A stretch of 64,000 nucleotides of DNA from Torulaspora globosa (GCF_014133895.1 NC_050727.1:1178001-1242000), one strand, 5' to 3'. Positions 9,217-20,520 are shown, counted from the stretch's first letter. Translations and numbers: made by a program. The notes: generated by a model not told the origin, from the letters alone.

Positions 9217-10032
9217 ATGAGATCAGTTATTGGGACTGCTCTAAGGCCATTGAGACCGTTGGGCTTTTCTCCCCAGATAGTCTCGTTTAGCACAAGTCGT
9301 GCTATTCTGCAAGAGAAAACCGAAAAGAAGAAGAAACCGGTGGATTTTAATCCTAGAAACCTTGGTATTGCATCTCAAATCTACATCCCGACGTCGTACA
9401 AAAATTTGCCGAATGTTTTTGCACATCCTGTCACTTTCTTCAATGCATTGATCAGAAGAGTGTACACGTTTGGACTTAACACTGTACAGGTTGGACTCTT
9501 CCGGTACCAATCGGGTCTGAAACCGCAGTTCCTGCTGTGGAAAAACAAAGCGATCGAAATCTACGTGAATGTGAACTCGGCGTTTGCACAACGCAAGCTC
9601 GATGAGGTAAAACCAAGCGTATCGTTGTGGGTAGAAGAGGCTCTGGAGGCTAGATCTCGCCAGCTGCCTAGATACGTGAAGCTGGATTGGAAACTGGTCA
9701 AGTTCAACCAAGTGCCAAAACTGGTGTCTGTTCAGGCGATGATGATACCCGGCAAGCCGCTGGAGAATATCCAACTTGTGTACAAGTTCGATACGATTCA
9801 GAGGCTGGTCAAACTGAATAAGAAGACTAACGAGGCTGAAAAACTCGATAGGAATGTTGTTGACTACGTGGCGTTCATTTGCGACGCTACGACCAACGAC
9901 ATGGTGCTTCTGGGTTCTGTTTTCGAAAATAAGCCACACGACAAGCTGCCTAAGAGCCACGAGGATGACAACCAAGTTGCCATACGGAGAATGAAGACAA
10001 GTGGGGATCTTTTCAGGCTCCCACCTCAGTAG
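9217..10032 (+). CDS. MBA1: Mitoribosome receptor Mba1 of the inner membrane
   Basis: 271 aa from the ATG at 9217 (S. cerevisiae 278 aa). A short basic leader with SFSTSRAIL is a likely mitochondrial presequence. The body is strongly family-like: DFNPRNLGIASQIYIPTSYK, LPNVFAHPVTFFNALIRR and VSLWVEEALEARSRQLP. Mba1 is a peripheral matrix-side protein that docks mitochondrial ribosomes to the inner membrane and works with Oxa1 to insert mitochondrially made proteins. In S. cerevisiae it is YBR185C, on a different chromosome from its neighbours here BRO1 and SEC16. Confidence 0.95.
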   Translation: MRSVIGTALRPLRPLGFSPQIVSFSTSRAILQEKTEKKKKPVDFNPRNLGIASQIYIPTSYKNLPNVFAHPVTFFNALIRRVYTFGLNTVQVGLFRYQSGLKPQFLLWKNKAIEIYVNVNSAFAQRKLDEVKPSVSLWVEEALEARSRQLPRYVKLDWKLVKFNQVPKLVSVQAMMIPGKPLENIQLVYKFDTIQRLVKLNKKTNEAEKLDRNVVDYVAFICDATTNDMVLLGSVFENKPHDKLPKSHEDDNQVAIRRMKTSGDLFRLPPQ

Positions 10033-10118
10033 TAAGCTCCCGCCGAGCCAATCTGTAAATAGATATAAGCAGCTAATTTCGTTATTTCAACATTCATTAA
10101 GGCGCCCTATGAGCACGA

Positions 10119-13100
10119 TTATTTATTGTCCATAACATTTACGTATCCTCTACCGGGTTTTCTTTTCCGTTTTGAAGCACCGCCATTGTTTCCAGTTAGC
10201 GAAAGTAAATCGTCAAGACCGTTCGCTTTTTTTCCGGATAGATTGATACCAGAATGGTTCGCCGTGGGTGGGATCGCAGGTTTGTCTCCTGTGTCCGGAG
10301 AATTTGTTGACAAGGATTTCAGAGGAGCCCCGGTTATTGGATTTTTGGGGAGAATTGCTCCACCAGTGTCTTTTAACTGCGTTTCAGGGCCAGGCAGTGG
10401 TTTGGTCTTGGGACCATTGTCCATTCTTTTAACGACAGGTGGGGGTGGAGGAGGAGAGGCCATTTTCTCTTTTTCGGTCTCAGAAGAATCTTTGTTCACC
10501 CAGCGCTTCAACTTCTCATCGTAATAAAATGTACTCTTGTGCCCCAGTTTGGCTTTGATTGGCTTTTTCTCGTTGGGATCTTTCTTTAACCAGCTAAACC
10601 ACCCACTAGCTTTTTCATCTTGCTTCTGTTTGTTCTTCTTCGCTTCCGCGCTTTCTTTCTCCTTTCTCTTCTTCTCTTCTTCCTCTTTCTTCCTCTTCTC
10701 CTGCTCCGCTTGGCGTCTCCGCTCTTCTTCGTCCTCGTCGTCTGACTCATCCTCGACCATATCGTCATATTGATCTTCTGAGGACTGAACAACTAGAGGG
10801 GCGAAAGCTCTTGAAGCTGATGACTTCTTGATGACTGGCTCGAAAATATCCGCCGTCAAGGCCTCGGCTGGCCTAATCGGATCAAATCTGTTAGCCGATG
10901 CGCTAGCAGCGGGTCGTTCAACAGGGGAAGAGATGACCAGCGGAGGCTTCTCGCCTGCTTTCACCGAGACTTGCTCACGTTTATAGGCTTGGCTATCAGC
11001 GATATATCCATTTGTGTTCGCTGGATCGCCGAAAGGAGAGACTTCTTTGCGGGGATGCGGCTCGTATGATTTTGAAGTAAGCGGGGGAGCGTAAGGATTT
11101 ATCAGGCCGGAGACTGAGGTTTCCGATCTTGCGTTTGATGGCGAAGATACATCAGTAGTACTGCCGCTGTATTCCTTGGCAACCTGGCGAACTTCGCCTT
11201 CTCTTCCTTCAACAGTCTCTTGCTTATCAAAGGACGAGTCATTGAAGCGGTCAGTAGCAACAAAGCCTGCATTGGACATTTGACGATCTACTGTTTCTCC
11301 TAGGCTTTCTTGCTTGCTCTGGCGCATATCTCCGTTCGAATCAAAAGCACTCACCCCTGCGGCACCAATATCAGATTCAGAAAGTTTGGCAGTGAGACTT
11401 TCAGGTGCATGACTGTGATTGTATACGCCACTGTGTGACGTCGAAGAGAAAGCTGCACCAATTGTGAGGTCACTTTCGTAGTTGATCATGCGTCGATCAG
11501 CATTCACATCTGACGTGTCAACCATATCCTTGGCGGGGCCTTCAAGCGGTTCATTACTTGCAGATTTGCGTCGACCTTCAACCATTACTTCAAAACCCGC
11601 AACGGAAACTTGACTATAGTTTTCCTGCTTGTAGGGAGCCTCATTATCAGAAATTAACAGCTTGTGATCTTCAGCACCATTGAAGGAAGTCATTTTGGAG
11701 GATTCGTTTTGATTCGATTGCGGGGCCGAATGGACATCGAGTGGCTCAGATGGATGGTTGTTACCGCTAAGTTCTCCAAGCTGTGGTTCAGCTGGTGATA
11801 AGTTATCTGATGGCTCCAGAGATCTGTTTTGAAGTAAGTCTGGCGTAGAGCAGTAGTATGGTGAGGAGCGACCTATCGAAGCTGAAGGAGCTGCAGCGGT
11901 ACCAGGATAATAACCGGTTTCATTTTTCACAATGCAAGAATCTTTACGTTCAATTTGTTCTGTCCCAGTTTTAAGCGGATGAAGATCAGTGACGTTTGTA
12001 CCTCCTGCTTGTTCAGTTTGTACTCTTCTCAGCGGAAAGTGAGCAGGACTAACGGTACTATGCACTCTCTGATATTTGGGCTGCTGGGGAGATGAAGCCA
12101 CGCTGTATGGAGACGTAGTAGGTGGGCCGTGATCAGTCAAACTTTTTGAAACTGGATTTTTGTTCACTAACCCTTGAACGGGATTTTCTATCGGATTGGC
12201 AGTGCCCGCTGCTAAAAGAACTTGCTGATCTGGTTTGAAAGTCGAATGTTGAGCTTGATTGTGAGCTGGAGTAAATTGGTATTGGTTGACATTCAGCATC
12301 GAAGAGTTTCTAGACGTAACAGGTGTGAAGCCATCAAAAACCTTTTTCCCCTGCGGCTTCTTTATTAGAGAGTCGTCATCACCCGCAATATATTTATTGA
12401 AAGATTTGTCCAATTGTCCCCAAACGCTGCTCAAGGTTGGCTTGCCTAACCACCCCGTAGACGAGCCGGCCAACCTACTGGACAACTCGTTTAAACCACG
12501 CGCCATCTGCCAAGTAGCTGGGTCCTTTTTTGGTAATTGCTTCAGCACACCGGTGAGGTGATCCACATATCGAGAAGCAGCCGAGAAAAAGCCATGTTCT
12601 TGTAGGCAGAAAGCATGATACAACTTATGCGAGTATAAGCTTCCATAGCCCTTTGCATCCGAACAATTTACGAACTCATAAATTTCAGAAAATATGCAAC
12701 CTTCCAACGACAAAAGGCCACCAATATGCTCGAATTTCACCGATGTATCAGCAATTGGCGAAGAAGATAGCGGTAAATTGGCTATCACAAACACAATGCA
12801 GGCCTCTGCACTTAATCCTCTTTGGGCTAAAAAGACGCCGTATTCCACCAGGAACTCATTAATCATCGGAGGGACCGCATAGTTCATTGATTTCTCGCAA
12901 GTCACTTCGATGTTGTTTAGAACAGCGGCAACTACGATTCTCCAGTTCTCCGTTGCCCACCGTCCTTTCGCGCCATCACTGTAAAATTCTTGTACGGCTC
13001 TCTTTGAATTACCAATGAAAACTTGAAACATCAAAGACAGTAAATTAGTGGAAAAATTGGAGACATTAGATTCAACCGAAAATTCATTCTTCAAATAAGT

Positions 13101-16100
13101 TTCGACTACCTGTGTCCACTTGTCTTTGCCCATTAAACTACCAATCAAAAGTGCCATCGCATAATCTCTTTTTTCCATAGCAATGGCCAGCGCCATCTCG
13201 CGTCCTCCAGTCTGCAGATATGCTAATACTTTCAGTTGATCAGCTCCATCAAGCTTCGGAGTGACTGGCTTGGACTTTGAATCAGTTAATGGCTGGGAAA
13301 GGTACGACAGTAACTCATCTGAGTCATACAAGCAGCGAGAAATATCCTTCCAGCCGGTGGAGTCTGCGAGTTTGAGTTTCAATATTGCTAGCAAGGTATA
13401 TTCCAAAGATGAGTCAGCGTAGTCACCTAAGCTAATTTCTAACCACTTATCGACATCCTTCTTCTTTACTTTATTCTTTATGAGCGGTCCTGGGAATGAT
13501 TTGAGAAGGTTAGTGCCAGGAATCTTAGATTCAAGGTGGCTGACTTCCAACGATTGTAAAGAAGAGCCTGGTCCCATAATGTATGAGTTGGGAGATGTCT
13601 CTACTGGTACCGCGCAAACAATTTTATCTGACGCGCTCCAGTGCATCAAAGGAAACTGGCGATGTAGCAAAGCTTGATTATCCACAGGCTTGTCGAAAGC
13701 TGAAGCTTCTGGAACTGGCCTGTCGATCGGCGGACCGGTGCGAATACTTCTCCCAGTCGTAAGCGGAAAGTTTGGATCTTGGACTTCCTGCTGAGGCATA
13801 GGATAACTGTTTTGGTATTGCGGATGAACCGTGGGAGCATATTTCGAAGTATATTCACTCTGGTTCGGAGTGTAAACACTCGAGTTCGAGCGAGCGTGAA
13901 ACCTCCTAGTCGTGGAAGCTGAAGTGGGTGAAAGCACATTAGTTGGAGGCAGCGAATCAGGAACCTTAAGTGCTGGAAGCACAAAGTCCTGAACTGGAAG
14001 CGTAGTTGCACTTGGCAGACTGCCATAAGGGATAAGCGGTGGGTTCGTCACTGCGTTCGTGCTTGATACACCGCGGTAAGGAACGGGTTGCAGGTTTACC
14101 TCTGGATTCATATTTGGTAAGCCGCCGAAGTGTGGTGGGTTCATAGATGATCCGTTGAGTCCGTTTCCTTTGCCGGGGGCATATTGGTATGACCCTTGTG
14201 ATGGAGAGGTTGGCGCGTATTTTGTTGCAGAGGTTTTTCTGGATGCAGATGGAAACGGCAACGGAGTAGTATCGGGTACAGCTCTGTCAATACCTTTCGA
14301 GGAACGGCCGCCAGCAGATGCATTGCTGTGACCTCTACTCCTAGAAATTTGCATATAAGGGTTTATTGCTGGATACTGAGAGCTCACGGACGGAGAATTG
14401 TCCTGCAGCGACTTTGCTGGAGCAATAGATGATGATACAGGAACTGGGGGGATAATTCCTTGAATTGGCATCTGATAACCAGTTGAGACTTTGCTTTGCG
14501 GCGTCACTAAGCTTGCATAAGGATTTTTTGGTAGTGGCGCTTCGAAAGTTGACCTGTTGCCAATAGAGCGTCGCGCATCAGTCTGGCCCACCGCTCCAGG
14601 AGTAATTCTATCCAGCCCCTGCTGCGACGCTCCTGCTACAAAAGTGGGAATCTTGACAGGCTTGGCATGCACAATTTTCTTCTTTTCGGGGAAGAGGTCA
14701 AGAGGAAAATCATAAGCGTCCGATTTCTTCTTTTCTTCGTTAATCTTCTCAACGGCTTCTCGATTTCCTCCGAGGTTCTGGGGTTGAGCCGGGAGATTAG
14801 TCTGTAGAGCGAATTGAGGAGTTGCAATGCCGTATTGCGACGGTACACTACGACCTGCATGTGGTGGCGCACTATCTTGATTCTTCGAGTATTGTACCGG
14901 CTCATATCTAGATCTGGCCCCATCCGTTGGCAGAGATGATATGGACGAAGTGAAGTCGGATGCTTCAACAGGCTGGCTAGGACGCTCGTTGGTAGGGGCC
15001 ACATGGGATACTGAATCGGCATCGAAAGCACCACTACTTTCGTTGTTCGTAGTTTGGGCGATGGATTCTTCGCCATCAGAGGATAGAAAGCCGTCATCTT
15101 CCTCATCCAACAAGTCATCATCCTCCTGCAGGAAAGAGAATTTCGTCTTAGTTTTACCTTGTTCTTGCTCCGATGGCCGATTCTCTGGTTGAGGTACGTG
15201 GGAAGATCTATCAATTTGCGAATGCTCGTTCAACCAGAACTTATCATCTGCTGTATCGTCAGCACCAAAAATAGCGGCCAGTTTGTCGGTATTCTGTTCT
15301 TGTTTCGGAATAATTTGATGCTGCTTCAAGTTTTCAACTGGTTCCGATGAATTAAGCTCGTTCTGCAGAAAGGCCTTTTCTTCACCGGCTTTGATGAAAT
15401 GATCATCTACTTGCCCCAATAAAGGAGCCTGTGTCCTAAACAGCATGTCATCACTTTTCTCATCCAGCGCTGTAGCAGATATATTCTTGAATTGCATCGG
15501 TTCGTCTTCTGTGGTAATTTTTCCATTATTTTCATTCCTTTCAATCGTTTTATTACTGGTTTCGAGATGCTCTAGCTTGGTAGGTTTAGGAGCTCCAATT
15601 GTCTTATCCATGGGCGTCATGCGTTTTTCTAATTCCAAGTCTCTAGTTTCTGATGCACTGACTGCCTCCCAGGGCATCACTTCATTACTTTCGTCGTCAT
15701 GCATGAATAAATCTTCGATCTGCTTATCATCTGATGGCGAAGGGTTGCTAGAATTCATATTTTCATTCTGAACTCCGAATAGCATTACCTCATCCGTCTG
15801 GCTATTGTTATCGGGGAACATTTTCGTCGCTTGACCAAACTCATGGTTAACGCCTGGCGAAAGATCGGCGCCGTTATCAGCGCGTGTCGAATGCTCAGCT
15901 TCAGACGGAATTCCCGCCGATAGGTTTTCAGCTTCACCTAGCGCCTGTGGTTGTTGATCTATGAAGCTGGATGCTACAGATATGTCTGAAGCGCTCTCAA
16001 GCGCCTCTTCATGCTCGTGGACCTGCTCAGCTGGCTGCGAAGCCATCTGAGATACACTTTCATCATCTGCATTCTGAAAACTGCCCCCAAATGATTCTCC

Positions 16101-16763
16101 ATTGGCTTCTTCTCCATTATTCGGTGTCACAGCTGTCATAGTGATCGTTCCCTGCGTTGCGTCATTGCCCTTCGGTGCAATGGTTGCAACGGATTCAACT
16201 CTATCCGTATCTGCCTCTGGTTCGATTGAATCACTGGATGTGAAAGTGTTCAACACGTCAGGATATGTGTTTACCTCCACAGACTGTGGATCGCTCTCTA
16301 GCTCTTTGAATGATTCGATAGGAAGATCTGTCTCTCGCCGTGCTGCATCAGAGGGCACTGCCACATTATGGTCTGCCTCAACAATATTAACATCATCTGA
16401 GGAGTCGTTTTTAGGTATATCATCAATTATCGTGACTTCTTTGGACAGCTTCTTTTCTAGCTGTCCCTGGATGCTAATTCCTCTATCGATCTGAAGGCTC
16501 CTTATTATTTCCATATCCTCGGGCGAACCCTTACATTCCGCTGCATCAGGATTCTCGGTCTCATTCTCCAGCGGCGCTGTTGTGGTAGTTGTGTTCATAT
16601 CGCTTTCGTCAACTGACTGCGACAGCACATCAGCGCTTTCCACGGAATCATCCTGCGATTGCTCAATGATAGGTTCCTCTACAGCGAGCTTCTCGGCTTG
16701 TTTCTTCTGCTTCTGTCTCTGTTTCTTCTTCTGATTCTTCCTTCTCTTGGCCTCAGGTGTCAT
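10119..16763 (-). CDS. SEC16: SEC16, scaffold of ER exit sites and COPII coat
   Basis: 2214 aa, ATG at 16763 (S. cerevisiae 2195 aa), the largest gene here. Residues 1 to about 1030 are low-complexity, acidic and Ser/Pro/Gln-rich. The central conserved domain (about 1035-1460) includes PGPLIKNKVKKKDVDKWLE and AYLQTGGREMALAIAMEKRD; in the family it forms an ACE1 helical unit that binds Sec13. The C-terminal third has a Lys/Glu-rich coil and a basic end with GRGYVNVM. Sec16 organises COPII budding on the ER with Sec12, Sar1, Sec23 and Sec31. It converges on MBA1 (86 bp) and diverges from ELP3. Confidence 0.95.
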   Translation of the reverse strand: MTPEAKRRKNQKKKQRQKQKKQAEKLAVEEPIIEQSQDDSVESADVLSQSVDESDMNTTTTTAPLENETENPDAAECKGSPEDMEIIRSLQIDRGISIQGQLEKKLSKEVTIIDDIPKNDSSDDVNIVEADHNVAVPSDAARRETDLPIESFKELESDPQSVEVNTYPDVLNTFTSSDSIEPEADTDRVESVATIAPKGNDATQGTITMTAVTPNNGEEANGESFGGSFQNADDESVSQMASQPAEQVHEHEEALESASDISVASSFIDQQPQALGEAENLSAGIPSEAEHSTRADNGADLSPGVNHEFGQATKMFPDNNSQTDEVMLFGVQNENMNSSNPSPSDDKQIEDLFMHDDESNEVMPWEAVSASETRDLELEKRMTPMDKTIGAPKPTKLEHLETSNKTIERNENNGKITTEDEPMQFKNISATALDEKSDDMLFRTQAPLLGQVDDHFIKAGEEKAFLQNELNSSEPVENLKQHQIIPKQEQNTDKLAAIFGADDTADDKFWLNEHSQIDRSSHVPQPENRPSEQEQGKTKTKFSFLQEDDDLLDEEDDGFLSSDGEESIAQTTNNESSGAFDADSVSHVAPTNERPSQPVEASDFTSSISSLPTDGARSRYEPVQYSKNQDSAPPHAGRSVPSQYGIATPQFALQTNLPAQPQNLGGNREAVEKINEEKKKSDAYDFPLDLFPEKKKIVHAKPVKIPTFVAGASQQGLDRITPGAVGQTDARRSIGNRSTFEAPLPKNPYASLVTPQSKVSTGYQMPIQGIIPPVPVSSSIAPAKSLQDNSPSVSSQYPAINPYMQISRSRGHSNASAGGRSSKGIDRAVPDTTPLPFPSASRKTSATKYAPTSPSQGSYQYAPGKGNGLNGSSMNPPHFGGLPNMNPEVNLQPVPYRGVSSTNAVTNPPLIPYGSLPSATTLPVQDFVLPALKVPDSLPPTNVLSPTSASTTRRFHARSNSSVYTPNQSEYTSKYAPTVHPQYQNSYPMPQQEVQDPNFPLTTGRSIRTGPPIDRPVPEASAFDKPVDNQALLHRQFPLMHWSASDKIVCAVPVETSPNSYIMGPGSSLQSLEVSHLESKIPGTNLLKSFPGPLIKNKVKKKDVDKWLEISLGDYADSSLEYTLLAILKLKLADSTGWKDISRCLYDSDELLSYLSQPLTDSKSKPVTPKLDGADQLKVLAYLQTGGREMALAIAMEKRDYAMALLIGSLMGKDKWTQVVETYLKNEFSVESNVSNFSTNLLSLMFQVFIGNSKRAVQEFYSDGAKGRWATENWRIVVAAVLNNIEVTCEKSMNYAVPPMINEFLVEYGVFLAQRGLSAEACIVFVIANLPLSSSPIADTSVKFEHIGGLLSLEGCIFSEIYEFVNCSDAKGYGSLYSHKLYHAFCLQEHGFFSAASRYVDHLTGVLKQLPKKDPATWQMARGLNELSSRLAGSSTGWLGKPTLSSVWGQLDKSFNKYIAGDDDSLIKKPQGKKVFDGFTPVTSRNSSMLNVNQYQFTPAHNQAQHSTFKPDQQVLLAAGTANPIENPVQGLVNKNPVSKSLTDHGPPTTSPYSVASSPQQPKYQRVHSTVSPAHFPLRRVQTEQAGGTNVTDLHPLKTGTEQIERKDSCIVKNETGYYPGTAAAPSASIGRSSPYYCSTPDLLQNRSLEPSDNLSPAEPQLGELSGNNHPSEPLDVHSAPQSNQNESSKMTSFNGAEDHKLLISDNEAPYKQENYSQVSVAGFEVMVEGRRKSASNEPLEGPAKDMVDTSDVNADRRMINYESDLTIGAAFSSTSHSGVYNHSHAPESLTAKLSESDIGAAGVSAFDSNGDMRQSKQESLGETVDRQMSNAGFVATDRFNDSSFDKQETVEGREGEVRQVAKEYSGSTTDVSSPSNARSETSVSGLINPYAPPLTSKSYEPHPRKEVSPFGDPANTNGYIADSQAYKREQVSVKAGEKPPLVISSPVERPAASASANRFDPIRPAEALTADIFEPVIKKSSASRAFAPLVVQSSEDQYDDMVEDESDDEDEEERRRQAEQEKRKKEEEEKKRKEKESAEAKKNKQKQDEKASGWFSWLKKDPNEKKPIKAKLGHKSTFYYDEKLKRWVNKDSSETEKEKMASPPPPPPVVKRMDNGPKTKPLPGPETQLKDTGGAILPKNPITGAPLKSLSTNSPDTGDKPAIPPTANHSGINLSGKKANGLDDLLSLTGNNGGASKRKRKPGRGYVNVMDNK

Positions 16764-17111
16764 GTTTGTGGTCTATCTACAATGGAAAAGAGCCCCTGCA
16801 AGCTCTGTATGCATAAATTTGTTGAGTTCCTCAAGCAAACCAGCAGGATACGTCAACCAGCCTGCGTGCTCTTGGCCTCTTTGTACAAGCTTTAAACCTC
16901 TTTGTGATCTCCTGTCCCAGAAGTAAATCCTGTGTGCATTTCGTTCTTCATCACTACCAATATCTGTCATCATATACGTGCATTTCTTCAAGATATATTG
17001 AAAAGTTGAAGCCCATCGCAGCAGATTAATGCGACTGATGCCACTTCCTATGGTGGAATAAAGGTCTCTCAGGCTGACTAGACTGCTGTTTTCATATTAA
17101 TACAAGCCAGA
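16764..17111. promoter_or_regulatory. SEC16/ELP3 divergent promoter, with an unassigned short frame
   Basis: 348 bp between two start codons, so it must hold both promoters. The minus strand is also open from 17096 down to a stop at 16773 (107 codons), with its first ATG at 16973 (66 codons). I do not recognise the peptide and do not call it a gene; see the findings. Confidence 0.6.
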
Positions 17112-18797
17112 ATGGGACGTAGCGGAAAGGGCCCCAAAAACAACAAGCAAAAACTGGCTCCCGAGAAGGAGAGGTTCATCCAATGCTGTTCGGACATCAC
17201 TTTAGAGTTGACCAGCTCTTTGACCTCGGGTACTACTAGAGAAATAAACCTGAACGGCTTGATTACCAAGTACTCCAAGAAATACAAGCTGAGGCAGCAG
17301 CCAAGACTCACGGACGTTATTAATGCCATCCCAGACCAGTACAAGAAGTATCTGCTTCCGAAATTGAAGGCTAAACCGGTGAGAACTGCATCAGGGATTG
17401 CAGTCATTGCAGTCATGTGTAAGCCTCATCGTTGCCCGCATATCGCGTATACGGGTAACATCTGTGTCTACTGTCCTGGCGGTCCGGATTCGGATTTCGA
17501 GTACTCAACCCAGTCGTATACCGGTTATGAGCCTACCTCGATGCGAGCTATCAGGGCTCGTTATGATCCGTACGAACAGGCTCGCGGGAGAATCGAGCAG
17601 TTGAAGCAGCTGGGACACTCGATTGATAAGGTTGAGTATATTATTATGGGTGGCACTTTTATGTCCCTTCCCAAGGACTATCGAGAAGATTTCATTGTTA
17701 AACTTCACAACGCGCTGTCTGGTTTCAATGGCAACGACATTACCGAGGCAATCCAATATTCGCAGCAAAGTTTGACCAAATGTGTTGGTATAACGATTGA
17801 AACGAGACCCGATTACTGTACTCAAACGCATCTAGACGATATGTTGAAGTATGGTTGTACAAGACTGGAGATCGGCGTCCAATCGCTTTATGAAGATGTG
17901 GCCCGTGACACGAATAGAGGGCACACCGTGAAAGCAGTCTGCGAAACGTTCAGCGTTGCAAAGGATGCAGGATACAAGGTTGTCTCTCACATGATGCCTG
18001 ATCTCCCCAACGTGGGCATGGAGAGGGACATTGAGCAGTTCAAAGAGTATTTTGAGAACCCAGCGTTCAGGACGGACGGGCTGAAGATCTACCCTACTTT
18101 AGTCATCAGAGGCACTGGTCTGTATGAGCTGTGGAAGACCGGCAGATATAAGTCGTACAACGCCAACGCCCTGGTGGATCTCGTGGCAAGAATCATGGCG
18201 CTTGTTCCGCCTTGGACCAGAATCTACCGTGTTCAAAGAGATATCCCTATGCCTCTAGTCACATCTGGTGTTGACAACGGTAACCTAAGAGAGTTGGCTT
18301 TAGCGAGGATGAAAGATTTTGGCACCAAATGTCGAGATGTAAGGACGAGAGAAGTTGGCATCCAGGAGGTTCATCACAAGGTTCAACCCGATCAGGTGGA
18401 ATTGATCAGAAGGGATTACTACGCCAACGGAGGTTGGGAGACTTTCCTGTCGTACGAGGATCCCAAGAAGGATATCCTGATCGGTCTGCTGAGATTGAGG
18501 AAGGCATCGAAGAAATACACATACAGAAAGGAATTCACCTCTCAGAGAACGTCGATCGTTAGAGAGCTGCATGTCTACGGATCCGTGGTACCTTTGCACT
18601 CCAGGGATCCTCGCAAATTTCAACATCAGGGTTTCGGTACTCTTTTGATGGAGGAAGCGGAGCGGATAGCCCTGGAAGAGCATGGCTCTGAGAAAATTTC
18701 GGTCATTTCCGGTGTTGGAGTAAGAACGTACTACGGTAAGCTAGGCTACGAACTTGATGGACCTTACATGTCGAAGAAACTCGTACCCTCTTACTGA
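17112..18797 (+). CDS. ELP3: Elongator catalytic subunit Elp3
   Basis: 561 aa (S. cerevisiae 557) and almost identical in the core. The radical-SAM domain holds the iron-sulfur cysteines C108, C118 and C121 in [14 protein letters not shown]. The C-terminal GNAT acetyltransferase domain holds [18 protein letters not shown]. Elp3 forms the cm5U-type side chain on wobble uridines of certain tRNAs within the six-subunit Elongator complex. ELP4, another subunit, is about 27 kb away in this window. The start is the first ATG and its peptide matches the family N-terminus. Confidence 0.97.
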   Translation: MGRSGKGPKNNKQKLAPEKERFIQCCSDITLELTSSLTSGTTREINLNGLITKYSKKYKLRQQPRLTDVINAIPDQYKKYLLPKLKAKPVRTASGIAVIAVMCKPHRCPHIAYTGNICVYCPGGPDSDFEYSTQSYTGYEPTSMRAIRARYDPYEQARGRIEQLKQLGHSIDKVEYIIMGGTFMSLPKDYREDFIVKLHNALSGFNGNDITEAIQYSQQSLTKCVGITIETRPDYCTQTHLDDMLKYGCTRLEIGVQSLYEDVARDTNRGHTVKAVCETFSVAKDAGYKVVSHMMPDLPNVGMERDIEQFKEYFENPAFRTDGLKIYPTLVIRGTGLYELWKTGRYKSYNANALVDLVARIMALVPPWTRIYRVQRDIPMPLVTSGVDNGNLRELALARMKDFGTKCRDVRTREVGIQEVHHKVQPDQVELIRRDYYANGGWETFLSYEDPKKDILIGLLRLRKASKKYTYRKEFTSQRTSIVRELHVYGSVVPLHSRDPRKFQHQGFGTLLMEEAERIALEEHGSEKISVISGVGVRTYYGKLGYELDGPYMSKKLVPSY

Positions 18798-18925
18798 CCT
18801 ATGTAGGATTCGGCTACTTAATGTTTTTTTACGTTTTGTTCCCCAAAGAAAGTTTCGGACTGTAAGGAATGGAAAACTCAAATTGCGCTTATTGAAAGGA
18901 TGACAATTACATATACACAGATAAT

Positions 18926-19870
18926 CTACCTATTTTTGCGACTCTCGGTCGAGCTCTGTTCCACGAGAGGACCAAACAGGGAAAGTGAATATTTAGTAGT
19001 AATCTGGGCGTCTTTTCTGACCAGCTCAGCTAAAAACCCCCATCTCCAGATCATGGCATACTCCCGGCCTCTACCTTGCGTCAGTACCCTCAGATACTGC
19101 AGGTACACGATGTAGTAGTAGATACCAGTGCCAGTCAAAATGTGCCACCAGGCGTGAAGCTCCAGCAGCACCCCGAGGGGCAGCTGGAGAAAATTCCGTC
19201 TGATGTGGATCCAATACGAGCAAAAAACGTTGTCCAGGTTCCACGACAGGAACCCGAGCAGGAAGGTGACAATCCCGATGCTCATGCATTGGTACAAGCT
19301 TTTCTTGGCAACGGCGTCCGACACAAACTTGTGCGTCAGGATCCCCGACATCACCACCACCGAGACCGTGATGAACCCGTAAACGGTCTGGTGGATCTCT
19401 GGGATCTTGAAAACCAGGTAGACCCAGCTCAACAGTGTCACCACGACGGATATGATGATCCCGACGGAAAACTGTCTCGAAAGAGGACTGCTTGCGCCGT
19501 TCTTTGTCAGCGTGTCCTGCGTCTCGCACAGAATACTCCATGTCGGGATGCAGGTCGCATAGATCATGGGCAGCTCGTCCAACAGCTGGTAGTGGTACTG
19601 CAGCGTCATGTGGAACAACCACGAACCCACTCCGACCAGGGCAAACCCGACTCCGATCAGTATAAACCTAAACTCCAACCGGCTGCGGTACGCGCACCAC
19701 GTAGAATACAGAGCCGTGATCACAAACGTACCGTTTGTGATAGTGTTAGACCACTCAGCAATGTATTTCGACACCACATAGTTCTCCTCACACCAGTCGA
19801 TCGTCGACGTCACACCTCCCCAGTAACCTTCCACAGACTCCGCCGGATACGGCCATCTAAACAGTCCCAT
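18926..19870 (-). CDS. YDC1: Alkaline ceramidase, YDC1/YPC1 family
   Basis: 314 aa, ATG at 19870 (S. cerevisiae Ydc1 317, Ypc1 316). It opens MGLFRWPYPAESVEGYWG, has about seven hydrophobic segments, and keeps the family metal-site blocks GSWLFHMTL, LLDELPMIYAT and HAWWHILTG. The enzyme cleaves ceramide or dihydroceramide to a sphingoid base and fatty acid in the ER. S. cerevisiae has two copies (YPL087W and YBR183W); this single gene sits where both orders meet, so it is the unduplicated counterpart and the symbol could equally be YPC1. It converges on ELP3. Confidence 0.93.
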   Translation of the reverse strand: MGLFRWPYPAESVEGYWGGVTSTIDWCEENYVVSKYIAEWSNTITNGTFVITALYSTWCAYRSRLEFRFILIGVGFALVGVGSWLFHMTLQYHYQLLDELPMIYATCIPTWSILCETQDTLTKNGASSPLSRQFSVGIIISVVVTLLSWVYLVFKIPEIHQTVYGFITVSVVVMSGILTHKFVSDAVAKKSLYQCMSIGIVTFLLGFLSWNLDNVFCSYWIHIRRNFLQLPLGVLLELHAWWHILTGTGIYYYIVYLQYLRVLTQGRGREYAMIWRWGFLAELVRKDAQITTKYSLSLFGPLVEQSSTESRKNR

Positions 19871-20520
19871 AGAGTTGCTCCTACCTTACAGCCCAACTAG
19901 CCTCAAACTAAAGTATCAAACGTGTAGCAGCTCCACACCTATATATACGTTTTCCGCAGCCCGCTTCCGCGAGATAATGGCATGCAATTCGTTTAACAAG
20001 AAGAAACCCATTGTTACTGCTAACGCTACTTATGCTGCCGTTGCTCGCTCCACAGTACGAGCTAAGCACCGAAAACCGCGAGCAGCACAATCCAATTAAT
20101 TTCAGAAACGTTTCAACAGCGTCATCGTAAATCTCTGATTGTACGACAACGAGGCGCACGCTATGACAAGAGCTTACAGCGCAAGATTGCGCAGCCAGTA
20201 AGAACACTCAGATTGAGACGAGCGGCACATGTGTCAAGAGGCAACTACAACCGGTTTAGAATGTGCTCTGCTTGAGCGTCTTGGCACTGTGTTGTTGATC
20301 TTTAAAAGGGCTTAGAAGTTGACCAACTTTTGACGTCGAGAGACCGGGGCTTAGATCAAGACGTACATAGTTATTTTCTGGGGTCGGTTGAAGGCGATGC
20401 AAAGAAGTTTTAATTATAGAAACGATGCCAGGGATCCGGAGAGGGGGAGTGGAAAGAGAAGGTCCGTGAGACGGTTGCGAGCAGCAAAGTAGGATAGATT
20501 GAGGCGGCAAGACAGTGGCA
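19871..20520. promoter_or_regulatory. Gene-free divergent region between the ceramidase and RLM1
   Basis: About 650 bp with start codons facing outward on both sides. A TATATATA-like run lies near 19941. A 40-codon basic frame begins at an ATG at 19977 and ends at 20099; I do not recognise it and it may be chance. Nothing else is identifiable. Confidence 0.5.

Noticed and set aside
19076..19900. 274-codon plus-strand frame opposite the ceramidase gene
   Set aside because: It is the shadow of a clear membrane-protein gene; no domain and no suitable context.
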